In this document: piece after piece, positions 1 through 8,736 of the stretch
How the letters are laid out: the number at the start of each line of letters is the position of its first letter
Position numbering within the stretch: the stretch's first letter is position 1
Assembly (NCBI GenBank): GCA_017548985.1
Contig: JAFYYW010000034.1
Coordinates: forward strand, 1 to 40,969
DNA length: 40,969 nucleotides
Direction of reading: 5' to 3'
Source: Bacteroidales bacterium
GTDB lineage: Bacteria > Bacteroidota > Bacteroidia > Bacteroidales > UBA932
Notes under the pieces: generated by a model
The model's database searches: none
What the model saw: only the letters and a program-made list of their open reading frames with translations
Told to the model about the DNA's origin: nothing
Position numbers and translations under genes: made by a program

Positions 1-1
1 C

Positions 2-1141
2 AAGCTCGAGAAGGGACAGATCCTTGAGGGTACTGTCAAGAACATCACCAACTACGGTGTCTTCGTTGACCTCGGTGGTGTTGACGGTCTCATCCACATC
101 ACTGACCTCAGCTGGGGTAGGATCGACAATCCTGAGGAGGTCGTCTCCCTGGACGAGAAGATCAAGGTTGTCGTCAAGGAGTTCGATCCCAGCCAGAAGA
201 GGATCGCTCTCGGTTACAAGCAGCTCACTCCTCATCCTTGGGACAATCTCGACCAGAATGTCAAGGTCGGTGACACTGTCAAGGGTAAAGTGGTCCTGAT
301 CGCCGACTACGGCGCTTTCGTCGAGATCGAGCCCGGTGTCGAGGGTCTTATCCATGTCTCCGAGATGAGCTGGTCTCCCAGGCTCCACAGCGCCCAGGAG
401 TTCCTCAAGGTCGGCGACGAGGTCGAGGCCCAGGTCCTTTCAATCGACCGTGAGAACAGGAAGATGTCCCTCGGTCTGAAGCAGCTCACCCCCAACCCTT
501 GGGAGAGCATCCGCGATAAGTATCCTGTCGGCTCTGCCCACAAGGCCGTTGTCCGCAACGTCACCAACTTCGGTGTGTTCGCCGAGCCTGAGGACGGTGT
601 CGAGGGTCTCATCCACATCAGCGACCTCAGCTGGAACAAGATCAAGCATCCTTCAGAGATGGTCGCTCCTGGTGACGAGATCGATGTCGTCATCCTCGAC
701 TTCGACGAGGCTAACCACAAGCTCAGCCTTGGTCACAAGCAGCTCACCCCTAATCCTTGGGACGCTGTCGAGCAGAAGTACGCCGTCGGTTCCACAGTTG
801 AGGGCACTATCGCCTCTCTGACCGACAAGGGCGCCAACATCAAGCTCGAGGGCGATGACGAGGGCTTCGCGTTCAGCCGCGACCTCATCAAGGAAGATGG
901 CAAGCAGCCTATCGTCGGTGAGACTCTTCCTTTCAAGGTGGTCGAGCTCCGCAGAAGCACCCGCAGGATCCTCCTTTCCCATGTGAGGACTTACAGCGAG
1001 GCCAAGCAGGAGAAAGTCGCCGCTGAGGCTGACAACACCAAGAAGGCTGTCAAGAAGATCAACTCCAACCTTGAGAAGACCACACTCGGTGATATCAGCG
1101 AGCTCGCGGCCCTCAAGGACAAGCTTGAGAAAGGTGAGTAA
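2..1141 (+). CDS. rpsA: 30S ribosomal protein S1, C-terminal part (5' end outside window)
   Basis: The reading frame is open from base 2 and ends at TAA 1139-1141, giving the last 379 residues. Four S1 RNA-binding (OB-fold) repeats are visible at about residues 4-74, 87-161, 174-246 and 259-331 of the fragment. The first three each end in a KQLTP-x-PW segment typical of S1; the fourth is more diverged. Bacterial S1 usually has four to six repeats in 400-600 residues, so one or two N-terminal repeats probably lie upstream of the window. S1 binds the small subunit and unwinds and positions mRNA, which matters in Bacteroidota because Shine-Dalgarno pairing is little used. The C-terminal 50 residues are charged and lysine/glutamate-rich. 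The ribonuclease Z gene starts 3 nt downstream, implying co-transcription. Confidence 0.96.
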   Translation, partial: KLEKGQILEGTVKNITNYGVFVDLGGVDGLIHITDLSWGRIDNPEEVVSLDEKIKVVVKEFDPSQKRIALGYKQLTPHPWDNLDQNVKVGDTVKGKVVLIADYGAFVEIEPGVEGLIHVSEMSWSPRLHSAQEFLKVGDEVEAQVLSIDRENRKMSLGLKQLTPNPWESIRDKYPVGSAHKAVVRNVTNFGVFAEPEDGVEGLIHISDLSWNKIKHPSEMVAPGDEIDVVILDFDEANHKLSLGHKQLTPNPWDAVEQKYAVGSTVEGTIASLTDKGANIKLEGDDEGFAFSRDLIKEDGKQPIVGETLPFKVVELRRSTRRILLSHVRTYSEAKQEKVAAEADNTKKAVKKINSNLEKTTLGDISELAALKDKLEKGE

Positions 1142-1144
1142 TCT

Positions 1145-2086
1145 ATGAATTTCACTTTGACGGTTCTGGGCACGGCTTCGGCCAAGCCAACCGCCGGAAG
1201 ACATCAGAGCGCCCAGGTACTATCGGTACGTGGGCGCTCTTTCTTGATCGACTGCGGGGAAGGGGCGCAGACACGCCTCGAGGAGAGCCGTGTCTCTCCG
1301 CTGAAGATTGACTCTATCTTCATTTCCCACATACACGGTGACCATGTCTTCGGGCTCCCTGGATTGCTCTCCACGATGGGGATGCTTTCCAGGATCCAGC
1401 CTTTGAATATCTATGCGCCTGCCAATTTCGGCCCGCTCCTCAAGTTCTTTTTGTCTTATTATGGCGAGGGAATATCCTTCGAGATAAGGCATATTCCTTT
1501 GACTATGAGGGAGCCTGAAATGGTCTATCAGACGAAGTCATTGGAAATCAGCGCCTTCCCACTCAACCATGGGATCGAGACATTCGGTTTCCTGTTCCGT
1601 GAGAAAGAACCTCAGTTCAATGTGAGGAAGTGGAAGGTAGAGGAATATGGCCTCAGCCTCGCTGAGATCGCCGCTGTCAAAAGGGGAGAGGATGTGGTCA
1701 GGGTACTTCCCGACGAGACTTTCTTGAAATTGCCTTTCGAGGAGTTGGGATACAAGCCTTTCGAGCCTCGCTCTTACGCCTACTGTTCCGACACCGCCCC
1801 CTTCCCTGAGGAGGCTGGTTATGTGGCTGGAGTTGACCTTCTCTACCATGAGGCGACATATGTCGATGAGCTTGCTGAGCTGGCGTTTGCCAGGCATCAT
1901 TCCACCACTTCACAGGCGGCTCATGTCGCCCTTGAGGCCGGTGTCAAGAAGCTTGTGATAGGACACTACTCTTCCAGGGTGAAGGATATGGCCAGATACG
2001 AGGCCGAATGCCGTTCTGTCTTTCCGGAGACATACGCGGCCTCAGACCTCGATGTATTCGACATTCCTCTTAAGAAATTCATATAA
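1145..2086 (+). CDS. rnz: Ribonuclease Z (tRNA 3'-processing endonuclease)
   Basis: A 313-residue metallo-beta-lactamase-fold protein, close to the usual 300-320 for bacterial RNase Z. The zinc-binding HxHxDH motif is HIHGDH at residues 62-67, preceded by the FLIDCGEGAQ strand-loop (about 33-42). Later metal ligands are in the SDTAPF (about 215) and HEATY segments, and the C-terminal GHYSSR motif is present. The enzyme cuts tRNA precursors after the discriminator base. This fits the tRNA-Ala in this window, which has no encoded CCA. The ATG is 3 nt after the rpsA stop, with a purine-rich stretch (GAAAGGTGAG) in the end of rpsA that may serve as ribosome binding site. Pairing with rpsA makes a translation/RNA-processing unit. 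Confidence 0.95.
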   Translation: MNFTLTVLGTASAKPTAGRHQSAQVLSVRGRSFLIDCGEGAQTRLEESRVSPLKIDSIFISHIHGDHVFGLPGLLSTMGMLSRIQPLNIYAPANFGPLLKFFLSYYGEGISFEIRHIPLTMREPEMVYQTKSLEISAFPLNHGIETFGFLFREKEPQFNVRKWKVEEYGLSLAEIAAVKRGEDVVRVLPDETFLKLPFEELGYKPFEPRSYAYCSDTAPFPEEAGYVAGVDLLYHEATYVDELAELAFARHHSTTSQAAHVALEAGVKKLVIGHYSSRVKDMARYEAECRSVFPETYAASDLDVFDIPLKKFI

Positions 2087-2091
2087 ATAGT

Positions 2092-2099
2092 TATATTTG
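2092..2099 (+). promoter_or_regulatory. Bacteroidota -7 element for the LysM glucosaminidase gene
   Basis: TATATTTG matches the TAnnTTTG consensus exactly. No good TTTG -33 box is seen 19-21 nt upstream. The motif ends only 6 nt before the preferred ATG (2106), so a transcript from here would be nearly leaderless. The gene could instead be read through from rnz. Confidence 0.5.
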
Positions 2100-2105
2100 T
2101 ATGTT

Positions 2106-3197
2106 ATGAGAAGGTCTTCTGTAGCATTGGCGGCATTGTTGGCAGCCGTTTGTATGTCGGCCCAGGTGCCTCAGATTGAGAATTATATCGCCCAGTGGGC
2201 GCCGACGGCGGTGCGGGAGATGTACCGCAGCGGTGTGCCTGCCAGCATCACTCTGGCGCAGGGGATATTGGAGTCGCGTTACGGTCTTTCGACTCTGGCC
2301 GCTGACGGTAACAACCATTTCGGAATCAAGTGCCACAAGGACTGGACCGGTAAGAAGCAATACCACGACGACGATGAGAAGGGAGAGTGCTTCAGGGTCT
2401 ATGATTCGGCGGAAGAGTCATTCCGGGACCATTCTGATTTCCTGCGCTACAGGGATCGCTATAAATTCCTCTTTGATTTTGAGACAACTGACTATAAGTC
2501 ATGGGCTAATGGTTTGAAGAAAGCCGGTTACGCCACCGACCCTGGCTATCCGGGCAAGCTTATCAAATACATTGAGGACTACAAGCTTTACCAATATGAC
2601 ACCATGCCTCTGACAGAGACGGAGGTTCTTGAGGAAAAGGCTGAGGAGGTAATGGGACAGACCGTTCAGCCCGAGAAGAAGAAACAGGGGGTCAAGGCTT
2701 CCAAGAAGAAAGCCAAGAAAAAGGCCGCCGCCTCTGACGATGAGCTTACCGGGAAGATTCCTGAATCCCCGTTGTCGCTTGAGGAACCCAAGATAATTGA
2801 CAAGAGCCAGCTTGAGGAATTCAAGTTCTCGCTCTCCAGGGAGGCGTATTCGAAGAACGGCGTGCCATTTGTGACCTCGGTCGAAGGGGAGACATATTCC
2901 TCCATCGCCGCCCGTTATGGGCTCTTCCTCAAGGAGATTCTCAAGTTCAATGACCTTACCGCTCCTCAAGAGCTTCTTCCCGGTACGGTGGTATATCTCC
3001 AGGCCAAGAAAAAGCAGAGTGAGAAGGGTCTTGACAAATTCATAGTGGAGGATGACTCGCAGTCTTTGAGGGACATCTGCCAGCGATTCGGTGTCAGGAT
3101 GTCCAGTGTCCAGAAGATGAACGGTTTTGACTCGGGATACCAACCCGGAGAGGGAGATACCATAGTGCTCCGTGGAAAAAGGAGGAACAAGAGATGA
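2106..3197 (+). CDS. Secreted glucosaminidase with two LysM domains
   Basis: 363 residues counted from ATG 2106. A TTG three codons upstream (2097) would also be in frame, but it lies inside the promoter-like TATATTTG, and the ATG gives a clean signal peptide (about residues 1-20, ending MSAQ). Residues about 25-165 are a glucosaminidase/FlgJ-type domain (LYTG fold). The likely catalytic glutamate is E56 in GILESRYG, followed by the NNHFGIKC segment (69-76). A lysine/alanine-rich linker (about 195-215) leads to two LysM-like peptidoglycan-binding modules (about 258-305 and 313-360). It should cleave between GlcNAc and MurNAc in peptidoglycan in the periplasm. Its stop overlaps the mltG start by 4 nt (ATGA), placing two peptidoglycan-cleaving enzymes in one translationally coupled unit. 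Confidence 0.9.
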   Translation: MRRSSVALAALLAAVCMSAQVPQIENYIAQWAPTAVREMYRSGVPASITLAQGILESRYGLSTLAADGNNHFGIKCHKDWTGKKQYHDDDEKGECFRVYDSAEESFRDHSDFLRYRDRYKFLFDFETTDYKSWANGLKKAGYATDPGYPGKLIKYIEDYKLYQYDTMPLTETEVLEEKAEEVMGQTVQPEKKKQGVKASKKKAKKKAAASDDELTGKIPESPLSLEEPKIIDKSQLEEFKFSLSREAYSKNGVPFVTSVEGETYSSIAARYGLFLKEILKFNDLTAPQELLPGTVVYLQAKKKQSEKGLDKFIVEDDSQSLRDICQRFGVRMSSVQKMNGFDSGYQPGEGDTIVLRGKRRNKR

Positions 3198-4219
3198 AAA
3201 CCTGGAAATTACTGATTCTCTTTGTGTTTCTGCTAGCCATCATCGCTGTCGGGGTTTTCGGCGGCAGGTGGTACGGCGATAATCGCAAGTCCAATTTCTC
3301 GGGTAAGGCCGACTTGTATGTTTATCCGGGGGAGAGTGTCGCTGATGTGCTGTCGTCTATTCCGGATAGCATTGTCTTACGTCGCCGAAGCCTCTCGAGG
3401 GTAATGGCTTCATTGTCTGACTCAGACCTTAAACCGGGTCATTATGTGGTCGAGAAAGGCAAGCCTAGCGTATATGTCCCGAGGATGTTGAGGGCAGGAT
3501 GGCAGACTCCGGTTAATTTCACTCTCTCCGGTATGATGCGGCAGAAGGGAGCGATCGCGAGGAAGATCTCCAGGCAGATGCTGATTGATTCGTCCTCTGT
3601 CGTCCAGGCGCTGAATGACAGGGAGTTGCTCGCCTCGTACGGATTCACTCCGGACGACGTGTTCTCCTTGTTTATCCCTGACACCTATCAGGTTTATTGG
3701 ACTGACTCCATGAAAGATATTCTTGACCGGCAGAAAGCCGCCTATGACGCGTTCTGGACAGCTGACAACCTTCGCCTGGCAAGCGCCCAGGGCCTCTCTC
3801 CCAAAGAGGTTTCGGTCGTCGCTTCCATAGTCAAGGCCGAGTCAAACCATGAGCCGGAGTATCCTTCGATAGCCGGAGTTTATCTCAACCGTCTGCATCA
3901 GGGAATGAGACTTCAGGCGGATCCTACGGTCGCTTTCTGTTTTGACTATGAACCGACCAGGATTCTTTACAAGCACTTGGAGGTTGATTCCCCATATAAT
4001 ACCTATCTCCATGAGGGTCTGCCACCAGGCCCAATCTGTGTCCCGGATAAGCCCAGCCTCAATGCCGTGCTCAACCCCGACCGACACGGTTATTTATATT
4101 TCTGCGCCAGTGCCGCCATGGACGGTACCCACAAATTCGCGTCCACTCTCTCTGAGCACAACCGCAACGCCAGGGAGTTCCAACGGGCTCTCGACCTGCG
4201 GAGGTTCTCGGGGAACTAG
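3194..4219 (+). CDS. mltG: Endolytic murein transglycosylase MltG
   Basis: A 341-residue protein of the YceG/MltG family, the usual length. One N-terminal membrane anchor (about residues 5-24) is followed by a LysM-like subdomain (about 40-105) and the YceG catalytic domain. The segment ASIVKAE at 210-216 corresponds to the family's active-site motif, with E216 at the position of the catalytic glutamate. The downstream signatures AGVYLNRL, LQADPTVAF and SPYNTYLHEGLPPGPI are all intact. MltG cleaves nascent glycan strands in the inner-membrane periplasmic face and sets strand length. The start codon overlaps the stop of the glucosaminidase gene (ATGA, 3194-3197). The relA-type gene follows after 24 nt. 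Confidence 0.95.
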   Translation: MKTWKLLILFVFLLAIIAVGVFGGRWYGDNRKSNFSGKADLYVYPGESVADVLSSIPDSIVLRRRSLSRVMASLSDSDLKPGHYVVEKGKPSVYVPRMLRAGWQTPVNFTLSGMMRQKGAIARKISRQMLIDSSSVVQALNDRELLASYGFTPDDVFSLFIPDTYQVYWTDSMKDILDRQKAAYDAFWTADNLRLASAQGLSPKEVSVVASIVKAESNHEPEYPSIAGVYLNRLHQGMRLQADPTVAFCFDYEPTRILYKHLEVDSPYNTYLHEGLPPGPICVPDKPSLNAVLNPDRHGYLYFCASAAMDGTHKFASTLSEHNRNAREFQRALDLRRFSGN

Positions 4220-4243
4220 CTGGATTTTAATTGATTAAAGAGT

Positions 4244-6397
4244 ATGGAAGACAGGATCCGGCAAATATTTCCCCAGTTCGACGGAGCCAGCCAGGCCCTT
4301 GTCGGGAAAGCATATAAGGTGGCCGCCGAGGCTCTCGCGGGCAAGACCCGCGAGAATGGGAAACCCTTTCTGGAGCATCCTGAGAATGTGGCTTTGATTG
4401 CCACTGATGAGATTGGCCTCCCGGCGGAGTGCGCCGCCGCCGTGTTCCTTCATGAGGCGATGCGCATGGGGAATTGTGATTCCATCCCGGACTTCCCGGA
4501 TGATGTGGTCAAGATGGTGGAAGGCCTGAACAAGATATCCACGATCAAACCCAAGGACACCAGGCTGGAAGCGGAGAGTTATAAGAAACTGATTGTCCAG
4601 TATTCCACAGACCCGAGGGTCACCGTTCTAAAGATCGCTGACAGGCTTGAGGTTATGAGGAACTTGGATGTGTTCCCGAAGAGTTCCCGTGACAACAAGA
4701 TCCTGGAGACTTTGATGCTTTACATCCCTCTTGCCCACCAACTTGGACTCTACAACATAAAGCGGGAGATGGAGGATATCTATTTCCGCTATACGGAACC
4801 CGTTGAGTATAGGGCGATAACGAATAAACTCAAGGCGACTGAGAGGGATAGGGAAAGGCTTATGATGGAGTTTATCCAGCCGCTTAAGCAGGAACTATCA
4901 GACGAGGGGATAAAGTATAAGCTTAAGATAAGGACGAAGGCCGCTTATTCGATTTGGGCAAAGATGCGGAAGCAGAAGGTTCCCTTTGAGGGGGTCTTCG
5001 ATGTTTTCGCCATCCGTTTCATTATTGATTGCGAGCCGGATCCGAAGATAGAGAAAGATCTCTGCTGGAAGGTTTTCTCCTATGTGACCAAGGAGTATGA
5101 GCAGGACACCAACCGGCTCCGGGACTGGATAACCAATCCTAAACCTAACGGTTATGAATCTCTCCATATCACTGTCAAGAACCGTCGCGGGGCATATTTG
5201 GAGGTACAGATCCGTACCCGGAGGATGGATGAGGAAGCCGAGAACGGCCAAGCCTCCCATTGGTCGTACAAAGGAGTCCTCCATGAGGAACAGATGGACA
5301 AATGGCTTACTTCCGTCAGATATGCCCTTGAGCATCCCGGTGACGGGAGCCCCGAGGATTTGCCTGAACCGCCTTCCAGGGAGATATTCGTGTTCACCCC
5401 AAGCGGTGAGCTCAGGATATTGTCAGCTGGGGCGACTGTGCTTGATTTCGCTTTCAATATCCACACGGGACTGGGTGTCAAGTGCACCGGAGGCCGAGTC
5501 AATGGGAAAGCCGTTTCCATCAAGGAAAAACTTAAGACAGGCGATGTGGTCGAGATCATGTCCGGCAAGAACCAGAGGCCATCCCCGGACTGGCTCAATT
5601 TTGTCGTGACCTCAAAGGCCAAAAGCCGTATCAAGCGTGAGCTGGATGAGGAGGAATATAAGAAAGCCGCCGCTGGCCGCGAGCTGCTTGGCAGACGTCT
5701 GAAGAACTGGAAACTCGAGTTCCCGGACGACATGATAGCCGAGTATCTCAAGAAGATCAGATATAGCACCCAGAACTCCTTCTATGCCGCCGTGGCGGAT
5801 TCCATCATAGATGTGAATGATGTGAAGACCTTTATCCAGGATCACGACAAAGCCGCGGCATTGGCCTTAGACGCGGCTAAGGAGGCTGAGGCCGCCAGGA
5901 TCGAGGCGAGGTCTGAGGCTTGGGAAGGCCGTAACGCCACGGATGACATCCTGGTCTTGAACGCCAAAGACTTGAAGGGACTTGACTATAAGATGGCCAA
6001 ATGCTGCCACCCGGTTTTCGGAGATGATGTTTTCGGCTTTGTGACGCGGACTGAAGGCATCAAGATCCATCGTATTTCTTGCCCGAACGCGGCCAGGTTG
6101 ATCAGCACTTATCCTTACAGGATCCAGAAAGTCAGGTGGGCCGAGTCGCCGTCTGGAGGCAGTTTCCAGGGCACTCTTAAAGTGGTGACCGGCATCGAGC
6201 CTTCGGTGATCGGCAGGATAACGGAGGTGGTCGGTTCATTCAAGGCTTCGCTGCGTTCCTTCAATGTGTCGGAGAATTACCGCAACGGCACTTATGAGAT
6301 AACGATGAGGATTAGCGTCCCTTCCAACATGGAACTGGACAAGGTTATTTCCCAGATAAAGAATCTTCGTCACGTCGTGAAGGTGACGAGGGTTTAA
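4244..6397 (+). CDS. relA: RSH-family (p)ppGpp synthetase with degenerate hydrolase domain (RelA-like)
   Basis: 717 residues with the long RelA/SpoT order: HD domain (about 20-165), synthetase (about 225-340), TGS (about 381-442), a Cys/His segment (about 585-625) and C-terminal ACT (about 640-715). The synthetase looks intact: KAAYSIWAKM, the DVFAIR loop with D253, GYESLH (303-308) and LEVQIRT with E320. The hydrolase site looks broken. The first His is present (HP, 45-46), but the HD pair reads HE (70-71), the following acidic pair of HDxxED is absent, and the DRLHNM segment reads DRLEVM (133-138). By family knowledge this predicts a synthetase without ppGpp hydrolysis, as in gamma-proteobacterial RelA, so a separate SpoT-type hydrolase should exist elsewhere. 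It converges on uvrB with a 5-nt gap. Confidence 0.93.
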   Translation: MEDRIRQIFPQFDGASQALVGKAYKVAAEALAGKTRENGKPFLEHPENVALIATDEIGLPAECAAAVFLHEAMRMGNCDSIPDFPDDVVKMVEGLNKISTIKPKDTRLEAESYKKLIVQYSTDPRVTVLKIADRLEVMRNLDVFPKSSRDNKILETLMLYIPLAHQLGLYNIKREMEDIYFRYTEPVEYRAITNKLKATERDRERLMMEFIQPLKQELSDEGIKYKLKIRTKAAYSIWAKMRKQKVPFEGVFDVFAIRFIIDCEPDPKIEKDLCWKVFSYVTKEYEQDTNRLRDWITNPKPNGYESLHITVKNRRGAYLEVQIRTRRMDEEAENGQASHWSYKGVLHEEQMDKWLTSVRYALEHPGDGSPEDLPEPPSREIFVFTPSGELRILSAGATVLDFAFNIHTGLGVKCTGGRVNGKAVSIKEKLKTGDVVEIMSGKNQRPSPDWLNFVVTSKAKSRIKRELDEEEYKKAAAGRELLGRRLKNWKLEFPDDMIAEYLKKIRYSTQNSFYAAVADSIIDVNDVKTFIQDHDKAAALALDAAKEAEAARIEARSEAWEGRNATDDILVLNAKDLKGLDYKMAKCCHPVFGDDVFGFVTRTEGIKIHRISCPNAARLISTYPYRIQKVRWAESPSGGSFQGTLKVVTGIEPSVIGRITEVVGSFKASLRSFNVSENYRNGTYEITMRISVPSNMELDKVISQIKNLRHVVKVTRV

Positions 6398-6402
6398 GTG
6401 AC

Positions 6403-8577
6403 TTATTTCCAGACTTTCAGATATTCCTGCAGGGCCCACATCTCGTCCCTGTACTTGGCGGCTTGGCTGAAATCCAGCTCGGCTGCTGAGTGCTCCATCC
6501 TGCGCTTGTCCTCGGCGATGGTCTTCTCGATCTGTTCCCGGCTCATGGCCCTGATGACCGGATCCTGCAGGACTGCCGCAAGGTCTGCCTTGACATAGCC
6601 GTCCACATAGGCTGTGTTGCCTTCCCGTCTCGAGTCATGACCGAGGCCGACAGATATTGTCCCTCGTCCGAGCTCGCTCGGATTAGGAATATAAGTGGGG
6701 TCGGAAACGGAGTCTTTAGCGCTGACCCGTCCGCTCGGCCCATTGGCAATCCTGGGATTGACTCCTTTGTCGGAAGGACCGTAAAGCTCTGAAGCTAAGA
6801 TATTTCTCTTGACCTCAACCTGGGTAGGAGTGATCCCATTGATCTTATTGTATTCCATCTGCTTCGTACGGCGGCGGTTGGTCTCCCTTATAGTCTCTTC
6901 CATCGAGTCTGTGACCGTGTCGGCGTACATGATGACAAGGCCGTTGACATTCCTGGCCGCCCTTCCGGCAGTCTGGGTGAGAGCCCTTCCGGAGCGAAGG
7001 AAGCCTTCCTTGTCCGCATCCAGGATGGCCACTAGTGAGACGGAGGGGATATCCAACCCTTCCCTCAGCAGGTTGACTCCCACCAAGACGTCGAACAGCC
7101 CGTTCTTGAAATCCTCTATGATCTCGACCCTTTCCGAGGTGTCGACATCTGAGTGGATATACCGGACCCTTACTCCGATCCTGTCCAGATAATCAGTGAG
7201 TTCCTCGGCCATCCGCTTCGTGAGGGTAGTGACGAGAATCCTCTCATCCCTCTCCGCTCTCTGGCGGATTTCCTCGACCAAATCGTCCACCTGGTTCTTT
7301 GTGGGCCGTACTTCAATGGGTGGATCAAGAAGACCTGTCGGCCTCACAACCTGCTCGACCACAAGACCTTCCGAACGCTCCAGCTCATAATCGGCAGGTG
7401 TCGCGCTGACATAGACCTTCTGGCCGGTGATATCGTTGAACTCGTCGAATTTGAGAGGCCTGTTGTCCGCCGCGGCCGGCAGGCGGAAACCATATTCCAC
7501 AAGCACGGACTTCCTGGAATGGTCACCTCCATACATCGCCCTGATCTGGGGAATGGTGACATGGCTCTCGTCTATGAAGGTGATGAAGTCGTTCGGGAAA
7601 TAGTCAATCAGGCAGAAAGGCCTTTGGCCAGGCTTCCTGCCGTCAAGGTACCTGGAATAGTTCTCGATACCAGGGCAGTATCCCATCTCCTTTATCATCT
7701 CAAGGTCATTTTCGACCCTTTGTTGTAAACGTTTGGCTTCCAGCCCCTTCCCAATCTCGTTGAAGTAATCTACCTGAGCCTTCAAGTCATCCTGGATCAT
7801 GCTCACGGCCTTGATGCTCCGTTCCCTTGTGGTCACGAAGTTTGTGGCCGGGAATATCGGCACCTCATCCAGGTCCTCGATCCTTGCTCCTGTGACCGGG
7901 TCGATCAAGGAGAGGCTCTCCACCTCATCTCCGAAAAACTCTATCCTCACAGCCTCGTCCGAGCCTCCGAGGAACACGTCTACAGTGTCCCCCCGCACCC
8001 GGAAAGTCCCTCTCTTGAAATCCACCTCCGTGCGGCTGTAATTGGCGTCGACCAAATGATACAGGAGGCGGGTCAGGGAACGGGTCTCGCCCCTTTTGAC
8101 TGTCACAGACTGGGCGTGGAAGTCTTCCGGGTTCCCTATGCCATAAAGGCAGGAGACGCTGGAGACCACTATGACGTCCCTTCTTCCCGACATCAGGGCA
8201 GAGGCTGCGCTGAGACGCAGCTTGTCGATTTGGTCATTGATACTCAGGTCCTTCTCAATGTAGGTGTCGGTGGTCGGGAGATATGCCTCCGGCTGGTAAT
8301 AGTCGTAGTATGACACGAAATACTCCACCGCGTTGGAGGGGAAGAAACTCTTGAACTCACCGTAAAGCTGGGCGGCTAGGGTCTTGTTATGGCTGAGCAC
8401 CAGGGCGGGTCTCTGGAGTTTCTCAATCACATTGGCCATCGTGAAAGTCTTTCCGGAACCGGTCACCCCGAGCAAGGTTACGTCACCGAGCCCTTCCTTA
8501 AGGGCCCGGCAGAGACCATCGATCGCCTCCGGTTGGTCACCAGATGGTTTATATGCGGATTCAAGGTGGAATTTCAT
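6403..8577 (-). CDS. uvrB: Excinuclease ABC subunit B
   Basis: The start chosen is ATG 8577 ([15 protein letters not shown]), a typical UvrB N-terminus, giving 724 residues; an upstream ATG six codons earlier is less typical. Visible are the Walker A GVTGSGKT, the beta-hairpin region [10 protein letters not shown], the DESH helicase box, the motif V/VI region ([17 protein letters not shown]) and a C-terminal UVR motif. UvrB is the damage-verifying helicase-like core of nucleotide excision repair. The protein is longer than the usual 660-690 residues because a Gly/Ser/Pro-rich stretch lies between motif VI and the UVR domain (about residues 605-655). A TATTTTCG motif on this strand (8583-8590) lies only 5 nt upstream of the ATG. 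Confidence 0.96.
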   Translation of the reverse strand: MKFHLESAYKPSGDQPEAIDGLCRALKEGLGDVTLLGVTGSGKTFTMANVIEKLQRPALVLSHNKTLAAQLYGEFKSFFPSNAVEYFVSYYDYYQPEAYLPTTDTYIEKDLSINDQIDKLRLSAASALMSGRRDVIVVSSVSCLYGIGNPEDFHAQSVTVKRGETRSLTRLLYHLVDANYSRTEVDFKRGTFRVRGDTVDVFLGGSDEAVRIEFFGDEVESLSLIDPVTGARIEDLDEVPIFPATNFVTTRERSIKAVSMIQDDLKAQVDYFNEIGKGLEAKRLQQRVENDLEMIKEMGYCPGIENYSRYLDGRKPGQRPFCLIDYFPNDFITFIDESHVTIPQIRAMYGGDHSRKSVLVEYGFRLPAAADNRPLKFDEFNDITGQKVYVSATPADYELERSEGLVVEQVVRPTGLLDPPIEVRPTKNQVDDLVEEIRQRAERDERILVTTLTKRMAEELTDYLDRIGVRVRYIHSDVDTSERVEIIEDFKNGLFDVLVGVNLLREGLDIPSVSLVAILDADKEGFLRSGRALTQTAGRAARNVNGLVIMYADTVTDSMEETIRETNRRRTKQMEYNKINGITPTQVEVKRNILASELYGPSDKGVNPRIANGPSGRVSAKDSVSDPTYIPNPSELGRGTISVGLGHDSRREGNTAYVDGYVKADLAAVLQDPVIRAMSREQIEKTIAEDKRRMEHSAAELDFSQAAKYRDEMWALQEYLKVWK

Positions 8578-8582
8578 CACCG

Positions 8583-8590
8583 CGAAAATA
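8583..8590 (-). promoter_or_regulatory. -7-like element upstream of uvrB
   Basis: On the minus strand this reads TATTTTCG, one mismatch from TAnnTTTG. It lies in a 12-mer (GTTATTTTCGCG) that also occurs upstream of minus-strand trmD. There is no clear -33 box. The short distance to the start codon would give a nearly leaderless mRNA. Confidence 0.35.
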
Positions 8591-8691
8591 ACCAAACTAT
8601 CTGATTATCCCATAATATATCCACACTTGAAAGGTCTTATGCTCCCAAGTGGTGATGTTGTGATTTGAAAGAAAAATTTGAAATTCCAATA

Positions 8692-8699
8692 TTTATTTG
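8692..8699 (+). promoter_or_regulatory. Weak -7-like element upstream of iorA
   Basis: TTTATTTG matches TAnnTTTG at all but one fixed position. TTTG boxes occur at 8664-8667 and 8677-8680, but their spacing (24 and 11 nt) is outside the usual 19-21. It lies in the 159-nt divergent uvrB/iorA spacer, 37 nt before the iorA ATG, and is the best candidate there. Confidence 0.35.
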
Positions 8700-8736
8700 T
8701 AACTTAAAACCCGAATAACACGAAAACTTTAAACCA

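Noticed and set aside
2..1141. Tandem DNA repeats in the first kilobase
   Set aside because: The repetition (KQLTP-x-PW and similar) comes from the S1 domain repeats of the protein; the nucleotide copies are diverged.
653..1204. 183-residue minus-strand frame over the rpsA 3' end
   Set aside because: It runs opposite to S1 repeats that are unmistakable and has no promoter or motifs; a codon-bias shadow.
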